Both the position numbers and the translations under genes were made by a program. The notes below the pieces were generated by a model, which saw nothing but the letters and a program-made list of their open reading frames with translations, did no database searches and was not told where the DNA came from. This document shows, in pieces, positions 1 through 9,229 of a DNA stretch of 64,000 bases. Each line of letters begins with the position of its first letter. Position 1 is the first letter of the stretch. Source of the stretch: Fischerella sp. PCC 9431 (lineage in GTDB: Bacteria > Cyanobacteriota > Cyanobacteriia > Cyanobacteriales > Nostocaceae). The DNA lies in NCBI RefSeq assembly GCF_000447295.1, contig NZ_KE650771.1, forward strand, positions 3,920,282-3,984,281. The letters run 5' to 3'.

Positions 1-436
1 TTATACTCGTCGTTGAGTATCTGAAGTGCGTTGATGTACTCAATGGACTATCTTTGATATCATGGCGGTGCGTTAGCCTGCGGCATAACACACCCTACTC
101 TGTTTTATCCTCGTTGTCGAGTCTTTGATCCTCATTAATGAGTCTTTTATCCTCATTAACGAGTCTTTTATCCTCATTAAAGAGTCTTTGAACCTCATTA
201 AAGAGTCTTTGAACCTCATTAAAGAGTCTTTGAACCTCATTAACGAGTCTTTGAACCTCATTAACGAGTCTTTTATCCTCATTAAAGAGTCTTTGAACCT
301 CATTAAAGAGTCTTTTTTCCTCATTAACGAGTCTTTTATACTCGTCGTTGAGTATTTGAAGTGCGTTGACGCACTCAATGGACTATCTTTGATATCATGG
401 CGGTGCGTTAGCCTGCGGCATAACACACCCTACTCT
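1..436. repeat. 101-bp direct repeat pair flanking a 21-bp minisatellite
   Basis: Bases 1-101 recur at 336-436 with about three differences. Between them, 119-328 holds ten head-to-tail 21-bp units of the type GAGTCTTTGAACCTCATTAA plus one base, with degenerate units at both edges. Units differ mainly at TTGAACC versus TTTATCC and at the last base (AAA, AAC or AAT). Because 21 is a multiple of three, open frames run through on both strands; they are products of the repeat and I do not call a gene. The left copy touches the window edge, so the structure may extend further. No transposase or spacer structure is seen. Confidence 0.85.
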
Positions 437-516
437 CAATGGACTATTTTAGGCTTGCTACGCGACTACAATTTTTGTGGGTTATGAAAAAAATATCTAT
501 AAGCAATCCTACTTAA

Positions 517-990
517 TTAAGACTCTACTCTTTCCCACACCAATTCTAAGACTTTCTCGACACCATCAATTTTAGTTGGTAGCGTTTTGAGGGTGACTTG
601 TTTTCCTTTTAATGTGAATGTACGAACCAAATCTGTACCGACCCGATTAGGAATAGAGGCTACTTCGACATGATGTGTAACTGTGTTGCCATCTATTGTA
701 TACATCCCGGCGTAAGCATTAAATGTAGAAAATGCCTGCACGCACTCTTGTTGTGGTAAAGATTGGATTTGTTTGCTAAAGGGTGAATTGATGTCTCCAT
801 TTAAGGGTAGGCGATCGCATTTGGAGAAGATCACCATTATCCGTCTCTCAGGAGTATAAGTAATATAGCCAGTTGGATTGGAACCATACACATCTGGATC
901 AACCGTCCCGTCAGGGTTTGTGGCTATTGCTGAGATTAGTTTCCAAGTTCCAAGCAACGGATTATCCTCAACAGATGGCGAACTAGACAT
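517..990 (-). CDS. lipocalin-like domain protein
   Basis: A 157-residue protein beginning with a short Ser-rich stretch, then LLGTWKLISA and GYITYTPERRIMVIF. This is the N-terminal signature of the lipocalin-like family typified by Pfam Lipocalin_5, a compact beta-barrel of unknown ligand. No signal peptide or membrane segment is visible, so it is probably cytosolic. I chose the ATG at 990 because GAGGTG lies just upstream; an ATG at 1017 would add nine unrelated residues. It stands alone on the minus strand, followed by the repeat region. Substrate or ligand cannot be inferred. Confidence 0.8.
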   Translation of the reverse strand: MSSSPSVEDNPLLGTWKLISAIATNPDGTVDPDVYGSNPTGYITYTPERRIMVIFSKCDRLPLNGDINSPFSKQIQSLPQQECVQAFSTFNAYAGMYTIDGNTVTHHVEVASIPNRVGTDLVRTFTLKGKQVTLKTLPTKIDGVEKVLELVWERVES

Positions 991-1111
991 GCTACACCTC
1001 AACCTTGCTAACATCACCCATCTTCAATTATCTTCCTCATGCGGCACTGATCGCTAAATGAGAAAGCATCCCAAACCCTTCTGTTTTCTGTTCCCTGTTA
1101 AGAGTTCCCTT

Positions 1112-1918
1112 TTAAATTGCTTTGTATGCAGTTGTTAAAAATTTGATCATTTCTTGGGCTACGACCTCTGGAGATTCTATAAAACAAGCGTGTCCTAATT
1201 GTTCAAGCATCACCAGTTGAGCATTCGGGATACTTTGAGCTAGATATTGAGAAAATTTTACTGGTGTGATCATATCTTGTTCACCCACCATCACCAAGGT
1301 AGGAAGGTTTATTTTGGCAAGACGTTCGGAAGTATCGCTGTTGAGAATAGCTCGGCTTTGATGGTAAAGTGCGTGAGGTTCTGGTAAATATGGGTATTTC
1401 TGGATTTGGTGAATAATTTCTGCGATCGCTCCTGGAGTTGCATAAAATTTATCACTAAATAGCCAGGGCAATAAGGTTGTTTGGTACAGTAGCGGATTTA
1501 ACTTTGAGGTCAAATCACCCCACAATTCAATTATTGCCTGAAATTTGCTGTCTGCTTTTGCCCAAGATGAGATCAGGATAAGGCTTTTAACTTTTTCAGG
1601 ATGTGCTAATGTTAGTTCTTGGGCAATTTGACCCCCCATCGAATGACCTGCTACATGCACTTGAGAAATTCCCAGGTACTCAAGCAAAGCAAAAGTATCA
1701 GCAGTCATTTGCTGAATGCTGTAGGGACTGTTGGGTGCGGAACTTTGACCCACTCCCCGATTATCAAACCGGATCACCTGATAGTGTTTGACCAAAAATG
1801 GCATTAAAACTGACCAACTGGAGCTATCAGAATCAAATCCTCCAATTAATATTAACGGTTCGCCAGTTCCATTAATGTTATAAAACAATTCAATTCCGTT
1901 AACTTGAGCTTTCTGCAA
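1112..1918 (-). CDS. alpha/beta-fold hydrolase
   Basis: A 268-residue alpha/beta hydrolase. Visible features are the oxyanion-hole region LILIGGFDSD, the nucleophile elbow GHSMGGQ, an acid in MVGEQDMITP and the catalytic His in LGHACFIE, giving a complete Ser-Asp-His triad. The size fits small esterase/lactonase or MenH-like hydrolases, and the substrate cannot be told. The frame stays open upstream to an ATG at 2053, but those 45 residues (MGIEDWGLEIGDW and so on) translate an STRR repeat. A TTG at 1918, four bases after a GGAGG, is the better start. It lies about 160 bases downstream of the oxidoreductase on the same strand. Confidence 0.82.
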   Translation of the reverse strand: MQKAQVNGIELFYNINGTGEPLILIGGFDSDSSSWSVLMPFLVKHYQVIRFDNRGVGQSSAPNSPYSIQQMTADTFALLEYLGISQVHVAGHSMGGQIAQELTLAHPEKVKSLILISSWAKADSKFQAIIELWGDLTSKLNPLLYQTTLLPWLFSDKFYATPGAIAEIIHQIQKYPYLPEPHALYHQSRAILNSDTSERLAKINLPTLVMVGEQDMITPVKFSQYLAQSIPNAQLVMLEQLGHACFIESPEVVAQEMIKFLTTAYKAI

Positions 1919-1994
1919 AATACCTCCAGATATTTTATAGATAATGGTACAGGGACAAGGAATTTGAGATTTTAGATTTGCGATACGTGGATTC

Positions 1995-2077
1995 CAATCT
2001 AAAATCCAAAATCCCCAATCCCCAATCTCCAATCCCCAATCTTCAATCCCCAATCTTCAATCCCCGATCCCCGATCC
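1995..2077. repeat. STRR tract (CCCCAAT-type heptamers)
   Basis: Successive variants of AATCCCCAATC, AATCTTC and GATCCCC in roughly 7-bp steps. This is the short tandemly repeated repetitive sequence typical of Nostocales intergenic DNA. It produces a spurious N-terminal extension of the neighbouring hydrolase. Confidence 0.8.
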
Positions 2078-2078
2078 C

Positions 2079-3284
2079 CTATTCTCTACAAAACTGTTCC
2101 ATAAAACGGCGATCAATCCAGTCTTTCCACTGCCAGAGTAATCGATGAGGTGGTAAAGTCAAACATCCGCGTGTGGCGATCGCTCTACCGTCACCTGTAC
2201 CGATTAAGCTTAAATATTGTTGCTGTGGGATGTAAGCTTTGAGAGGTTTGTCCCAGCAAAATCGTCGTAAGTTCTCAAATAAAGGTTTACCTTGGCGAAC
2301 AGCAAAGACTCCTGCTTTCGGACGCGGATGATTTACCATTGTGGCAATATCTCCTGTAGCAAATACATACGGATGAGACAAAGATTGCAATGTGTCACTT
2401 ACCAAAATAAAGCCTTGCTCATCAGTTGTTAATCCGGTTGCTTTTAACCACTGTGGTGCTGATGCTTGTGTCACCCAAAAAATGCGATCGCACTCTACAG
2501 TCAATCCAGATTCACATATAACTTTACCTGGTTCAACTTGACATACGCTTTCGCTTAAGTGTAGTTGAATCCCGCGTTTGATCATAAGTTTCTGGACTAT
2601 ATGCTGTACAGACCGATGATGATTCGGCATTAATTGAGCATCACGCTGGAATAAATGAATATCTAAAGCTTGCTGTTTTAGTGTATTATTATCCGTAAGT
2701 TCTCTCTGAGAAGAGAATTTGAGGGGATAAACTTTGGACACCTGATACAAATGAGCTTGCATCGATAGCGCTAATTCCACGCCACCAGCCCCTCCCCCTA
2801 CAATCCCAATACTCAAAGTCTCTTGCTGATCATCAGCTACTTCTTTTAGTAGTTGATACCAGTGCTTTAATAAATTTGACACTGGTTTTGCCCCAATTGT
2901 ATATTCTGCTGCCCCTGGAACAGAAATCGTGGCTGGAGTGCTACCAATATCTATAGACAGTAGATCAAATGCTACTTCTGGATGGTTAGCACAAATCACC
3001 GTTTTATTTTCCAAGTCAAGACCAATGACTTGGTCAATATATAGTTGGGCTTTAGCAAAATTCGTAAGTCGTCGCAAATCAATGTGACATTCTTCATAGC
3101 TGTAAAAACCCGCAATATGCCCTGGTAACATTCCAGAGTAAGGTGTATCAACTCTATCAGTGATTAAAGTTAATCGGATTCCATCAACAGGTTTCATTCC
3201 AAACATCAACAGAGTGATTGCATGGCTATGACCACCACCAATTAGTACTAAATCTTTAGTAATTGGCTGTATAGATTGCTGCAT
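2079..3284 (-). CDS. FAD/NAD(P)-dependent oxidoreductase, SelD-N-terminal type
   Basis: A 401-residue flavoprotein of the pyridine nucleotide-disulfide oxidoreductase fold. Residues 16-21 (GGGHSH) form the FAD dinucleotide motif. Residues 163-168 (GGGAGG) form the NAD(P) site, and FATGDIA near the C-terminus is the second FAD contact. The GGGHSHAITLL and DTPYSGMLPG segments are characteristic of the TIGR03169 family, which resembles type II NADH dehydrogenases and in cyanobacteria is often fused to or paired with selenophosphate synthase SelD. Here it stands alone with no selD domain. No disulfide CxxxxC is seen, so it is not a thiol reductase. The natural electron acceptor is unknown. Confidence 0.85.
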   Translation of the reverse strand: MQQSIQPITKDLVLIGGGHSHAITLLMFGMKPVDGIRLTLITDRVDTPYSGMLPGHIAGFYSYEECHIDLRRLTNFAKAQLYIDQVIGLDLENKTVICANHPEVAFDLLSIDIGSTPATISVPGAAEYTIGAKPVSNLLKHWYQLLKEVADDQQETLSIGIVGGGAGGVELALSMQAHLYQVSKVYPLKFSSQRELTDNNTLKQQALDIHLFQRDAQLMPNHHRSVQHIVQKLMIKRGIQLHLSESVCQVEPGKVICESGLTVECDRIFWVTQASAPQWLKATGLTTDEQGFILVSDTLQSLSHPYVFATGDIATMVNHPRPKAGVFAVRQGKPLFENLRRFCWDKPLKAYIPQQQYLSLIGTGDGRAIATRGCLTLPPHRLLWQWKDWIDRRFMEQFCRE

Positions 3285-3844
3285 ATATAGAGGTATTTAG
3301 AACGTGGTTTATCAAAAATAATGAGTATAATTTGATTAAGTATTTTGGATAAATAAATTTTTCTTTTTTCAAAAGTTATCGCCAAGCAAAAATTAACTTT
3401 TTAGCATCATGGCTCAATCATAAAATTGTTTTACTTGGTAACTGCAATACTTGAAGTTATGCCCATACATGAAAAAACCTCTTAACCTGTTCCCTGTTAA
3501 GAGTTCCCTATTCCCTATTTTCAAGTCAGTCAATCACAGGAAAAACCCACAACCAAAGATGAAAACAGAACTCCTCCCACACCCCTACACTCTATACACC
3601 CCGCACCCATTTTCAAGCCAGTTAGCTTGATTTGTGCCGACTTATCTAGCAGGAATAGAGTGATATGTATAGCTAAATTGTGACACATTGACATAACAAT
3701 TAATAATCAATAGACAATTACAAACTCAATGATTAATATTTTGATTGCACCTTATGATAGATATTGAAATTTGTTGACAAATGATATACTCTTTTTTCTC
3801 AATATTGTCCGTAATAATTCTGTGTAGTGAGGATTACTAGCCAT
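3285..3844. other. intergenic region without a recognisable gene
   Basis: About 560 bases of AT-rich spacer between a leftward and a rightward gene, so it should contain both promoters. An STRR-like run of TTCCCTGTTAAGAGTTCCC occurs near 3490-3525. I see no ORF, RNA gene or strong hairpin. Confidence 0.6.
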
Positions 3845-4634
3845 ATGTCTGGCAGGAAGACAGACGGATTTAAAAGCTGGTTGGTAGCGATCGCAATTTT
3901 GTTTAGCCTATCACCAACTGTAATATTCTTTGCAGTTTCCCAAGTTGAGGGATTATCAAATGAACAAAAAATAGTCAGCAGGAATCAAGCGTTAAATACA
4001 ACAGCTAGCTTATTTATAGGTTTAGCAGTGATAATTAATGCTTATTATGCAGCCAAGCGCACCGAAGCATTGAAAAAGAGTGCGATCGCAGCCGAAAAAA
4101 ATAACGAAATTAGCATTCATAATCTAGAACTAGCCCAAGAACGCTTGATAGCAGAGCGTTTGACGGCAGCAATTACCCAGTTAGGACATGAGCATGTAGC
4201 AACCCGGATCGGAGCAATTTATGCTCTGGAAAAAATTGCCCAGGATTCACCAAAACAATACTGGACAATTATGGAAATCTTGACTGCATTTGTGCGAGAA
4301 CATTGCAGCATCAAGCCAGAACCGGAAAATTCCGTGGAAGAGTTAGCAAAAGTTGCCACAGTATCCACAGATTTACAAGCAGCCTTAACCGTAATTGGCA
4401 GACGCAACTGGGAACAAGACCAAAAAAATCAGAAACTCGATTTAAGGAATACCGATATTAGACGAGTAGATTTATCAAATGCTAACTTGCAACGTTTAGA
4501 TCTGCGGGGAGCAAACTTGACAAAAGCCAATCTCCAGAAAGCTAACTTATTTGAGGCAAAACTCGAAGGTGCAAAACTTTGTGGCACAGTTTTGTATGAA
4601 GCCGATTTACAATCATCCAACCTCGAAGAAGCTA

Positions 4635-5822
4635 AGCTGCTACGCAGCTAAATTTAATAAACAGCATTACCTTTATTTTTGATCTTGCGCTCCCATTTAA
4701 TAACAAGACCTCCTTCATTTAACAATTTATTTAACAACTCTTCTAGTTGTGAAACTGACTCGAATAATCTATGAGCTATATATTCTTTTGCTGAATGCCA
4801 AACCAGTTCAATTAAATTATAATCTGGGCTATACTCTGGCAAAAATTCTAGGATAATATTTGGCATTTCTGACTCAATTTTATCTAAAATATCTTTCCTT
4901 TTATGAAAGCTAGCATTATCTAATATAATTACTATTTTTGCAGAGCAGTTTTTAAATTCTTCTATTGTTTTTCCTGACTCTAGCCATTCTTGCATGAGAA
5001 AATTATTCAGGGATTTTAGTTGTTCATAAAAAACATCTGCATTTCCTTGTTTGATCACAAAGTTTATTCTCTTCTTATCATGATAACGCAACCCTCCCAT
5101 AATATTTACTCTTCCTTTTCTTCTTTGTCCTGTCACTTTCTTTCTATGACCTTTACGACCCCATGTTTTTCTTCTTATGACTCTTAAACTAAATCCGCTT
5201 TCATCCCAAAACCATACCTGTAAACGTTCTGGTGTTTCCTTCGTTATTCTTAAATATTCGGATAGTTTTTCTTTAAATGCTCTACGCTTTTCAGGATTCT
5301 GTTTGTCCTCTAGGCTGTACTTTGCCCAGAGGTAAACGTACTTTTTTCGCTCTAATATTCTCCTGACTTGAGAGCCGCTTAACTTAATCCCTGTTACTTC
5401 TTCGAGATATATTGCTAGTCTTGCCGCCGTCCATCGACCAAATTCATATCCATATTCTATCGGGTCTTTTTCAATTACTTCTAATAGCAAATCCTCATAT
5501 TCTTTAGTAGCTTTACGGAAGTTACCTTCTCTTCTCCCATCTAAAAAACTTTCTAAATCATCTGGATCACCGTGAACCGCCCAGTAAGCTACTGTTGGAT
5601 ATGCAATATCTAAAAAACTACTAATCTCTTGATAAGTTTTTCCATCATTTATCAACAAAATTATCAAAACCTTTTCTCTTACATATGGATTTTCATGCTC
5701 CTTTAGCGTTTTCAGTAGCCGTTCCTTCTGCTCTTGAGAAAGATGGTTTTTTGCTGGCATAGGTGGCTGATTATAGCTTGGTTACTTAACTCATAATTAT
5801 ACAATCAAGCTGCGTAGCAGCT
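4635..5822 (-). mobile_element. IS630-family insertion sequence, complete (1188 bp)
   Basis: The element is bounded by perfect 15-bp terminal inverted repeats AGCTGCTACGCAGCT (4635-4649 and the complement at 5808-5822) and flanked by TA at 4633-4634 and 5823-5824. TA target duplication is the hallmark of IS630/Tc1-mariner elements. One full transposase gene fills it. The terminal repeat is itself nearly palindromic. It has inserted inside a pentapeptide-repeat gene. Confidence 0.92.
4654..5760 (-). CDS. IS630 family transposase
   Basis: A 368-residue protein with an N-terminal helix-turn-helix region (about residues 5-60, including TYQEISSFLDIAYPTVAYW), a winged-helix segment around 85-145, then a DDE_3 catalytic domain. 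The presumed catalytic residues are Asp186 in WFWDESGF, Asp281 in IILDNASFH and Glu318 in YNLIELVW. Length and motifs are complete with no frameshift, so the enzyme may be active. It occupies nearly the whole IS, opposite in orientation to the gene it disrupts. No programmed frameshift is needed, unlike in some IS630 relatives. Confidence 0.93.
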   Translation of the reverse strand: MPAKNHLSQEQKERLLKTLKEHENPYVREKVLIILLINDGKTYQEISSFLDIAYPTVAYWAVHGDPDDLESFLDGRREGNFRKATKEYEDLLLEVIEKDPIEYGYEFGRWTAARLAIYLEEVTGIKLSGSQVRRILERKKYVYLWAKYSLEDKQNPEKRRAFKEKLSEYLRITKETPERLQVWFWDESGFSLRVIRRKTWGRKGHRKKVTGQRRKGRVNIMGGLRYHDKKRINFVIKQGNADVFYEQLKSLNNFLMQEWLESGKTIEEFKNCSAKIVIILDNASFHKRKDILDKIESEMPNIILEFLPEYSPDYNLIELVWHSAKEYIAHRLFESVSQLEELLNKLLNEGGLVIKWERKIKNKGNAVY

Positions 5823-6468
5823 TAACCTCTGTGGAGCAAACTTAAATCGAGCCAACTTGAGTGGAGCCAACTTGCGGTCAGCAAACTTGTCTGGAGCAAG
5901 TGTGCGTGCAGCCAATTTCTGTGAAGCAAATCTGTATAAAGCAAATTTGCAATCTTGTAACCTCAAAGTAGCAAATCTTTCTCATGCCAAGCTATTTCTG
6001 GCTAATTTACAGGGAGCCAAGCTTGGTAAAGCCAACTTGCACTCAGCAGGACTAATTGGTGCAAACCTCAAAGGCGCAAACTTGAATGGAGCAAATTTGC
6101 AACAGGCAAATTTGAATGCAGCTAAATTAGAACACACAGAGATATTGTTTGCAAATTTCTCTGAAGCTAGCTTGAGAGAAGCCAATCTCTATGGAGCTAA
6201 TATGATGGGAACCAATTTGCAAAAAGCAATGTTTCACGAAGCTAATCTCTGCGATACAAATCTGATGGGAGTGGACTTCTTTGGCACAAATTTGTGTGAT
6301 GTCAAACTAGCTGGAGCAAGTCTGACAGGAGCTAAAAACTTGCAAGCACACCAAATTAGATTTGCAATAGGCGATCGCACAACTGTTTTACCAGATAATT
6401 TGGATCTTCCTACACATTGGATGCGTTCAGAACATTCACACAAATCTGCCGCAGAGGCTGAAACTTGA

Positions 6469-7027
6469 TTTAGATAGCACAATTGTGTTATTTCTCTGAA
6501 GCGTTGTTAATCTCAAAAACTCGATAGTTCGAGGAGTAAAATTTTTCCAGGGTGCTTTCCAAAATCAAAATATTATTCCCACTATAAGAACTTCCAAAGA
6601 AAAAAATATCCATCCGCTTGACACCAAAACCCTCTGTTTTTCTGATTCTTCTCTTGTTTTGGTAGTTTATCTTGTGGTTGATTCATTTGATCACTTATTT
6701 TTTGAAAGTCCCAGATAATTGGATGAATTTTTTCATCTGTTCCGATATATCCACATTTTTAATCACTAGTTAAACAAAGAATTCCTGTTGACTAAAAAAT
6801 CATATGTAAAAAAAACTAGTGGATTACGTGGGAAATCAACACAAAATTTGAAAAATCGGTCAAAAATTTAAGATCATCGGGACTTTTGACTTCCACGTAA
6901 CGGTAATAGGGTGCTGTCTGTGATTCCCATCGTTTCCAACGATGACGCGATCGCTTTTCAATCACAATTTTTGTGATTTTTTCAACATGTCGATCTGAAA
7001 ATACTCATTTTTAAGGGAATTCAAAGC
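6469..7027. other. intergenic region without a recognisable gene
   Basis: About 560 bases between the pentapeptide gene and the beta-helix gene. Only short open stretches are present, none with coding character that I recognise. The last 20 bases carry AAGGGA, a ribosome-binding site for the gene at 7028. Confidence 0.55.
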
Positions 7028-8989
7028 ATGACTATCATTAACGTTACCAACAATGCAGATAGTGGAGAAGGTTCCTTACGAGCAGCCCTCAAATCTGCTC
7101 AAGCAGGAGACATCATTCAGTTTGATCCCAGCCTTGCCAACCAGACCATCACACTCACTAGTGGGGAACTTTCCATTGCAAAAGATGTAACGATTGATGG
7201 TGCAGGGGCAAAAAATTTAACAATTAGCGGGAATAATACTTCGCGGGTATTTTCTGTAGGCAGTAACGTCAATGCTACAGTCAAAAACCTAACCCTCACC
7301 AACGGTATGGTGACAGGGACAGACGGAAGAGGTGGTGCGATCGCAGCCTGGGACAACAGCACCCTTGAAGTAGAAAACTGTAACTTTAACAACAATAGCG
7401 CTTGGCAAAACGGAGCTATCTATGTCGGTCACGGCAGTCAAGCGACAGTAGTTGGTAGCAGCTTTGACAGCAACGATGGTACTCTAGCGGGTTCTGGATT
7501 TAGCGGTGGGGCGATCGGTACCTATGGTTCCGGTGTGCTTGTTGTTAAAGATAGCGAATTCACCAATAACAAAGGTGTAAATGGTGGAGCAATATATAAC
7601 CTGTTAGGTGAAGTCACCGTAGAAAACTCAGTTTTTCGTAACAACAGTGCAGAAGGTGACATTGGTGGTGGTGCATTCTTCTCCGATGGAGGAAACTCAA
7701 CAGGCCCCGGTTCTACTGTCGGAGGCACAATTGCTATCCGTGGTAGTCAGTTTGAAAACAATCATACCAAAGGAGAAGGCGGCGCAATCTTTGCCTGGGG
7801 TCATGGTCCAGACAAAACTATTATCGAAGACAGCACCGTAATTGGCAACACAGCAGACTTTGATAATAAAGGCATCGGTCGAGGAGGTGGACTGCGAGTT
7901 CACGGCGAACTCATAATGAACAATGTCACCGTTGCCAACAATAAGGCGGCAAAGCAGGGTGGGGCTATATGGTTAGATGGCTCTTTGCCAGTCAACATCA
8001 CCAACAGCACCTTCTCTGAAAATAAAGCGATCGACGATGCTGGCGGAGCGATGTTCGTTAATACTGACGAATCTGCCTCCGTCAACATTACTAATTCTAC
8101 TGTCGTCAATAACGAAGCCGGACGGGCAAATGGGGCATTTTGGATCTACAGTCCGACACAACCAGTCACCCTCACCAACTCGATTGTTGCCTACAATACT
8201 GCTGGCGATCCCACACAACAACAGGTTGGATATCAACTACAGGATGGCGGTGGTAATATTGAATTTCCAGCGCCAAAGATGGGTGGTCAAGTTGTCGCAG
8301 GTAGTCAGATTGTTGACCCTCTTCTTGATTCTTTACAAGAGGTTGGAGGAGTTCTGGTACATCCTCTTTTACCAGGTAGTCCGGCCATTAACACGGGTGT
8401 CACACTCAGTGGTGTACCCATAACTGACCAACTAGGGAGCAACAGAGATAATCAACCTGATGTTGGAGCATTTGAGATGGTTGTCACTGCATCTCCTCAA
8501 TTCAGTCAAGAAGATCCTTTACTGAGTGGCACAACTTCACCACAAAGTCAGCAAAATAGCAATACCCAAAACAACATTACTAACAATGTTGAAAGTAACG
8601 ATATCTTAACAGGAAGCAACAACAATTCTCAGTTGACTAGTTATAACAGTAACGACATTTTGATTGGTGATTATAGTTATAATCAACCGACAGATGCAAA
8701 CAGTAGCGATGGATTTACCTCCCCAAATATATCAGCAGAGGATAACATAATTCCAGATTCTAATTCTACAAATGGTGTGATAGATATCAATAACAACAGC
8801 AATAGATCTAAGCTTTCTGGTCGGCAGATTTTTATTGAATACATCAAATCACGCGAACAAGGATTAGGTCACTCTGGGAATTTTGACCTTAGTGACTTTC
8901 TAAATTCTAGTCAATTTCAGGATTTTTTAATTTCCAATAATGTTACGACTAACAGTCAAAGTGATAAAAATTTATTTGTTAGTAACTAA
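7028..8989 (+). CDS. right-handed beta-helix repeat protein, choice-of-anchor Q type
   Basis: A 653-residue protein. Residues 1-45 (TIINVTNNADSGEGSLRAAL) match the N-terminal cap seen in large bacterial beta-helix and adhesin-like proteins. About 50-400 is rich in the N(S/N)xF/GGAI pattern of a pectin-lyase-like parallel beta-helix. SPAINTG and QPDVGAFE near 460-485 match the choice-of-anchor Q region. The tail (about 500-600) is Asn/Ser-rich low complexity, followed by a short helical C-terminus. No Sec signal peptide is seen; related cyanobacterial proteins are thought to be exported by other routes. It is probably a surface or matrix protein, without visible catalytic residues. Confidence 0.75.
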   Translation: MTIINVTNNADSGEGSLRAALKSAQAGDIIQFDPSLANQTITLTSGELSIAKDVTIDGAGAKNLTISGNNTSRVFSVGSNVNATVKNLTLTNGMVTGTDGRGGAIAAWDNSTLEVENCNFNNNSAWQNGAIYVGHGSQATVVGSSFDSNDGTLAGSGFSGGAIGTYGSGVLVVKDSEFTNNKGVNGGAIYNLLGEVTVENSVFRNNSAEGDIGGGAFFSDGGNSTGPGSTVGGTIAIRGSQFENNHTKGEGGAIFAWGHGPDKTIIEDSTVIGNTADFDNKGIGRGGGLRVHGELIMNNVTVANNKAAKQGGAIWLDGSLPVNITNSTFSENKAIDDAGGAMFVNTDESASVNITNSTVVNNEAGRANGAFWIYSPTQPVTLTNSIVAYNTAGDPTQQQVGYQLQDGGGNIEFPAPKMGGQVVAGSQIVDPLLDSLQEVGGVLVHPLLPGSPAINTGVTLSGVPITDQLGSNRDNQPDVGAFEMVVTASPQFSQEDPLLSGTTSPQSQQNSNTQNNITNNVESNDILTGSNNNSQLTSYNSNDILIGDYSYNQPTDANSSDGFTSPNISAEDNIIPDSNSTNGVIDINNNSNRSKLSGRQIFIEYIKSREQGLGHSGNFDLSDFLNSSQFQDFLISNNVTTNSQSDKNLFVSN

Positions 8990-9006
8990 CAGATGATTTC
9001 ACGGAG

Positions 9007-9128
9007 TTTGCGTCAATCTATAGGTTTTGAACAAGGATAACAAAATTAATGAATGAAAGTTTTTTCTGATTATAGTTTTGGGTTTTAGTTTTGAACTTGT
9101 TCACGTTTTCTAATAGATTGACGCAAAT
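9007..9128. repeat. inverted repeat with about 55-bp loop
   Basis: TTTGCGTCAATCTAT (9007-9021) and its exact complement at 9114-9128 are followed inward by a further matching GAACAAG / CTTGTTC. The arms are about 32-35 bases with small gaps. The structure follows the stop of the beta-helix gene by 18 bases. It may be a bidirectional terminator or a MITE-like remnant; there is no T-run directly after it. Confidence 0.6.
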
Positions 9129-9191
9129 TTTGAATCTAATTATCACTATGATTTTATATTTTGATCCTCTTTTTTCAAAATTAATATTGGT

Positions 9192-9229
9192 GTTGACAAC
9201 GAACTTAATCCCTATTAGGGATTGATATC
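9192..9229. repeat. solitary CRISPR-repeat-like sequence
   Basis: GTTGACAACGAACTTAATCC continuing into the perfect dyad AATCCCTATTAGGGATT (9207-9223) and ATTGATATC. It is close to the 36-37-nt repeats of Nostocales CRISPR arrays that carry AATCCCTATTAGGGATTG near the 3' end. Only one copy exists in this window, with no spacers and no cas genes, so it is either an orphan/degenerate repeat or a coincidental terminator dyad for the thioesterase gene whose stop it overlaps. Confidence 0.4.

Larger units (their letters stand above)
3845..6468 (+). pseudogene. membrane-anchored pentapeptide-repeat protein, interrupted by IS630 element
   Basis: The gene is split by the insertion at 4635-5822. The 5' part (3845-4634) encodes two hydrophobic helices (about residues 13-35 and 52-70), a helical linker, then A(N/D)LXX pentapeptide repeats. 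The 3' part (5823-6468) continues the repeats with ANLSGANLRSANL and ends in a short non-repeat tail. Deleting the IS and one TA joins EEA to NLCGANL in frame, giving an uninterrupted protein of about 477 residues. Start: ATG 3845 with AGGA eleven bases upstream; an in-frame GTG at 3827 is possible. Pentapeptide repeats form a quadrilateral beta-helix; the role here is unknown. No other lesion is visible, so the break may be recent. Confidence 0.88.

Noticed and set aside
119..328. CRISPR array
   Set aside because: Units are contiguous 21-mers without unique spacers; the same holds for 63541-63752.
73..487. Open frames on both strands through the left minisatellite
   Set aside because: They exist only because the repeat period is a multiple of three; the peptides are simple repeats such as KDSLMRF and NLIKESL.
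1919..2053. N-terminal 45 residues of the alpha/beta hydrolase
   Set aside because: They translate an STRR tract; a TTG with GGAGG at 1918 is a better start.
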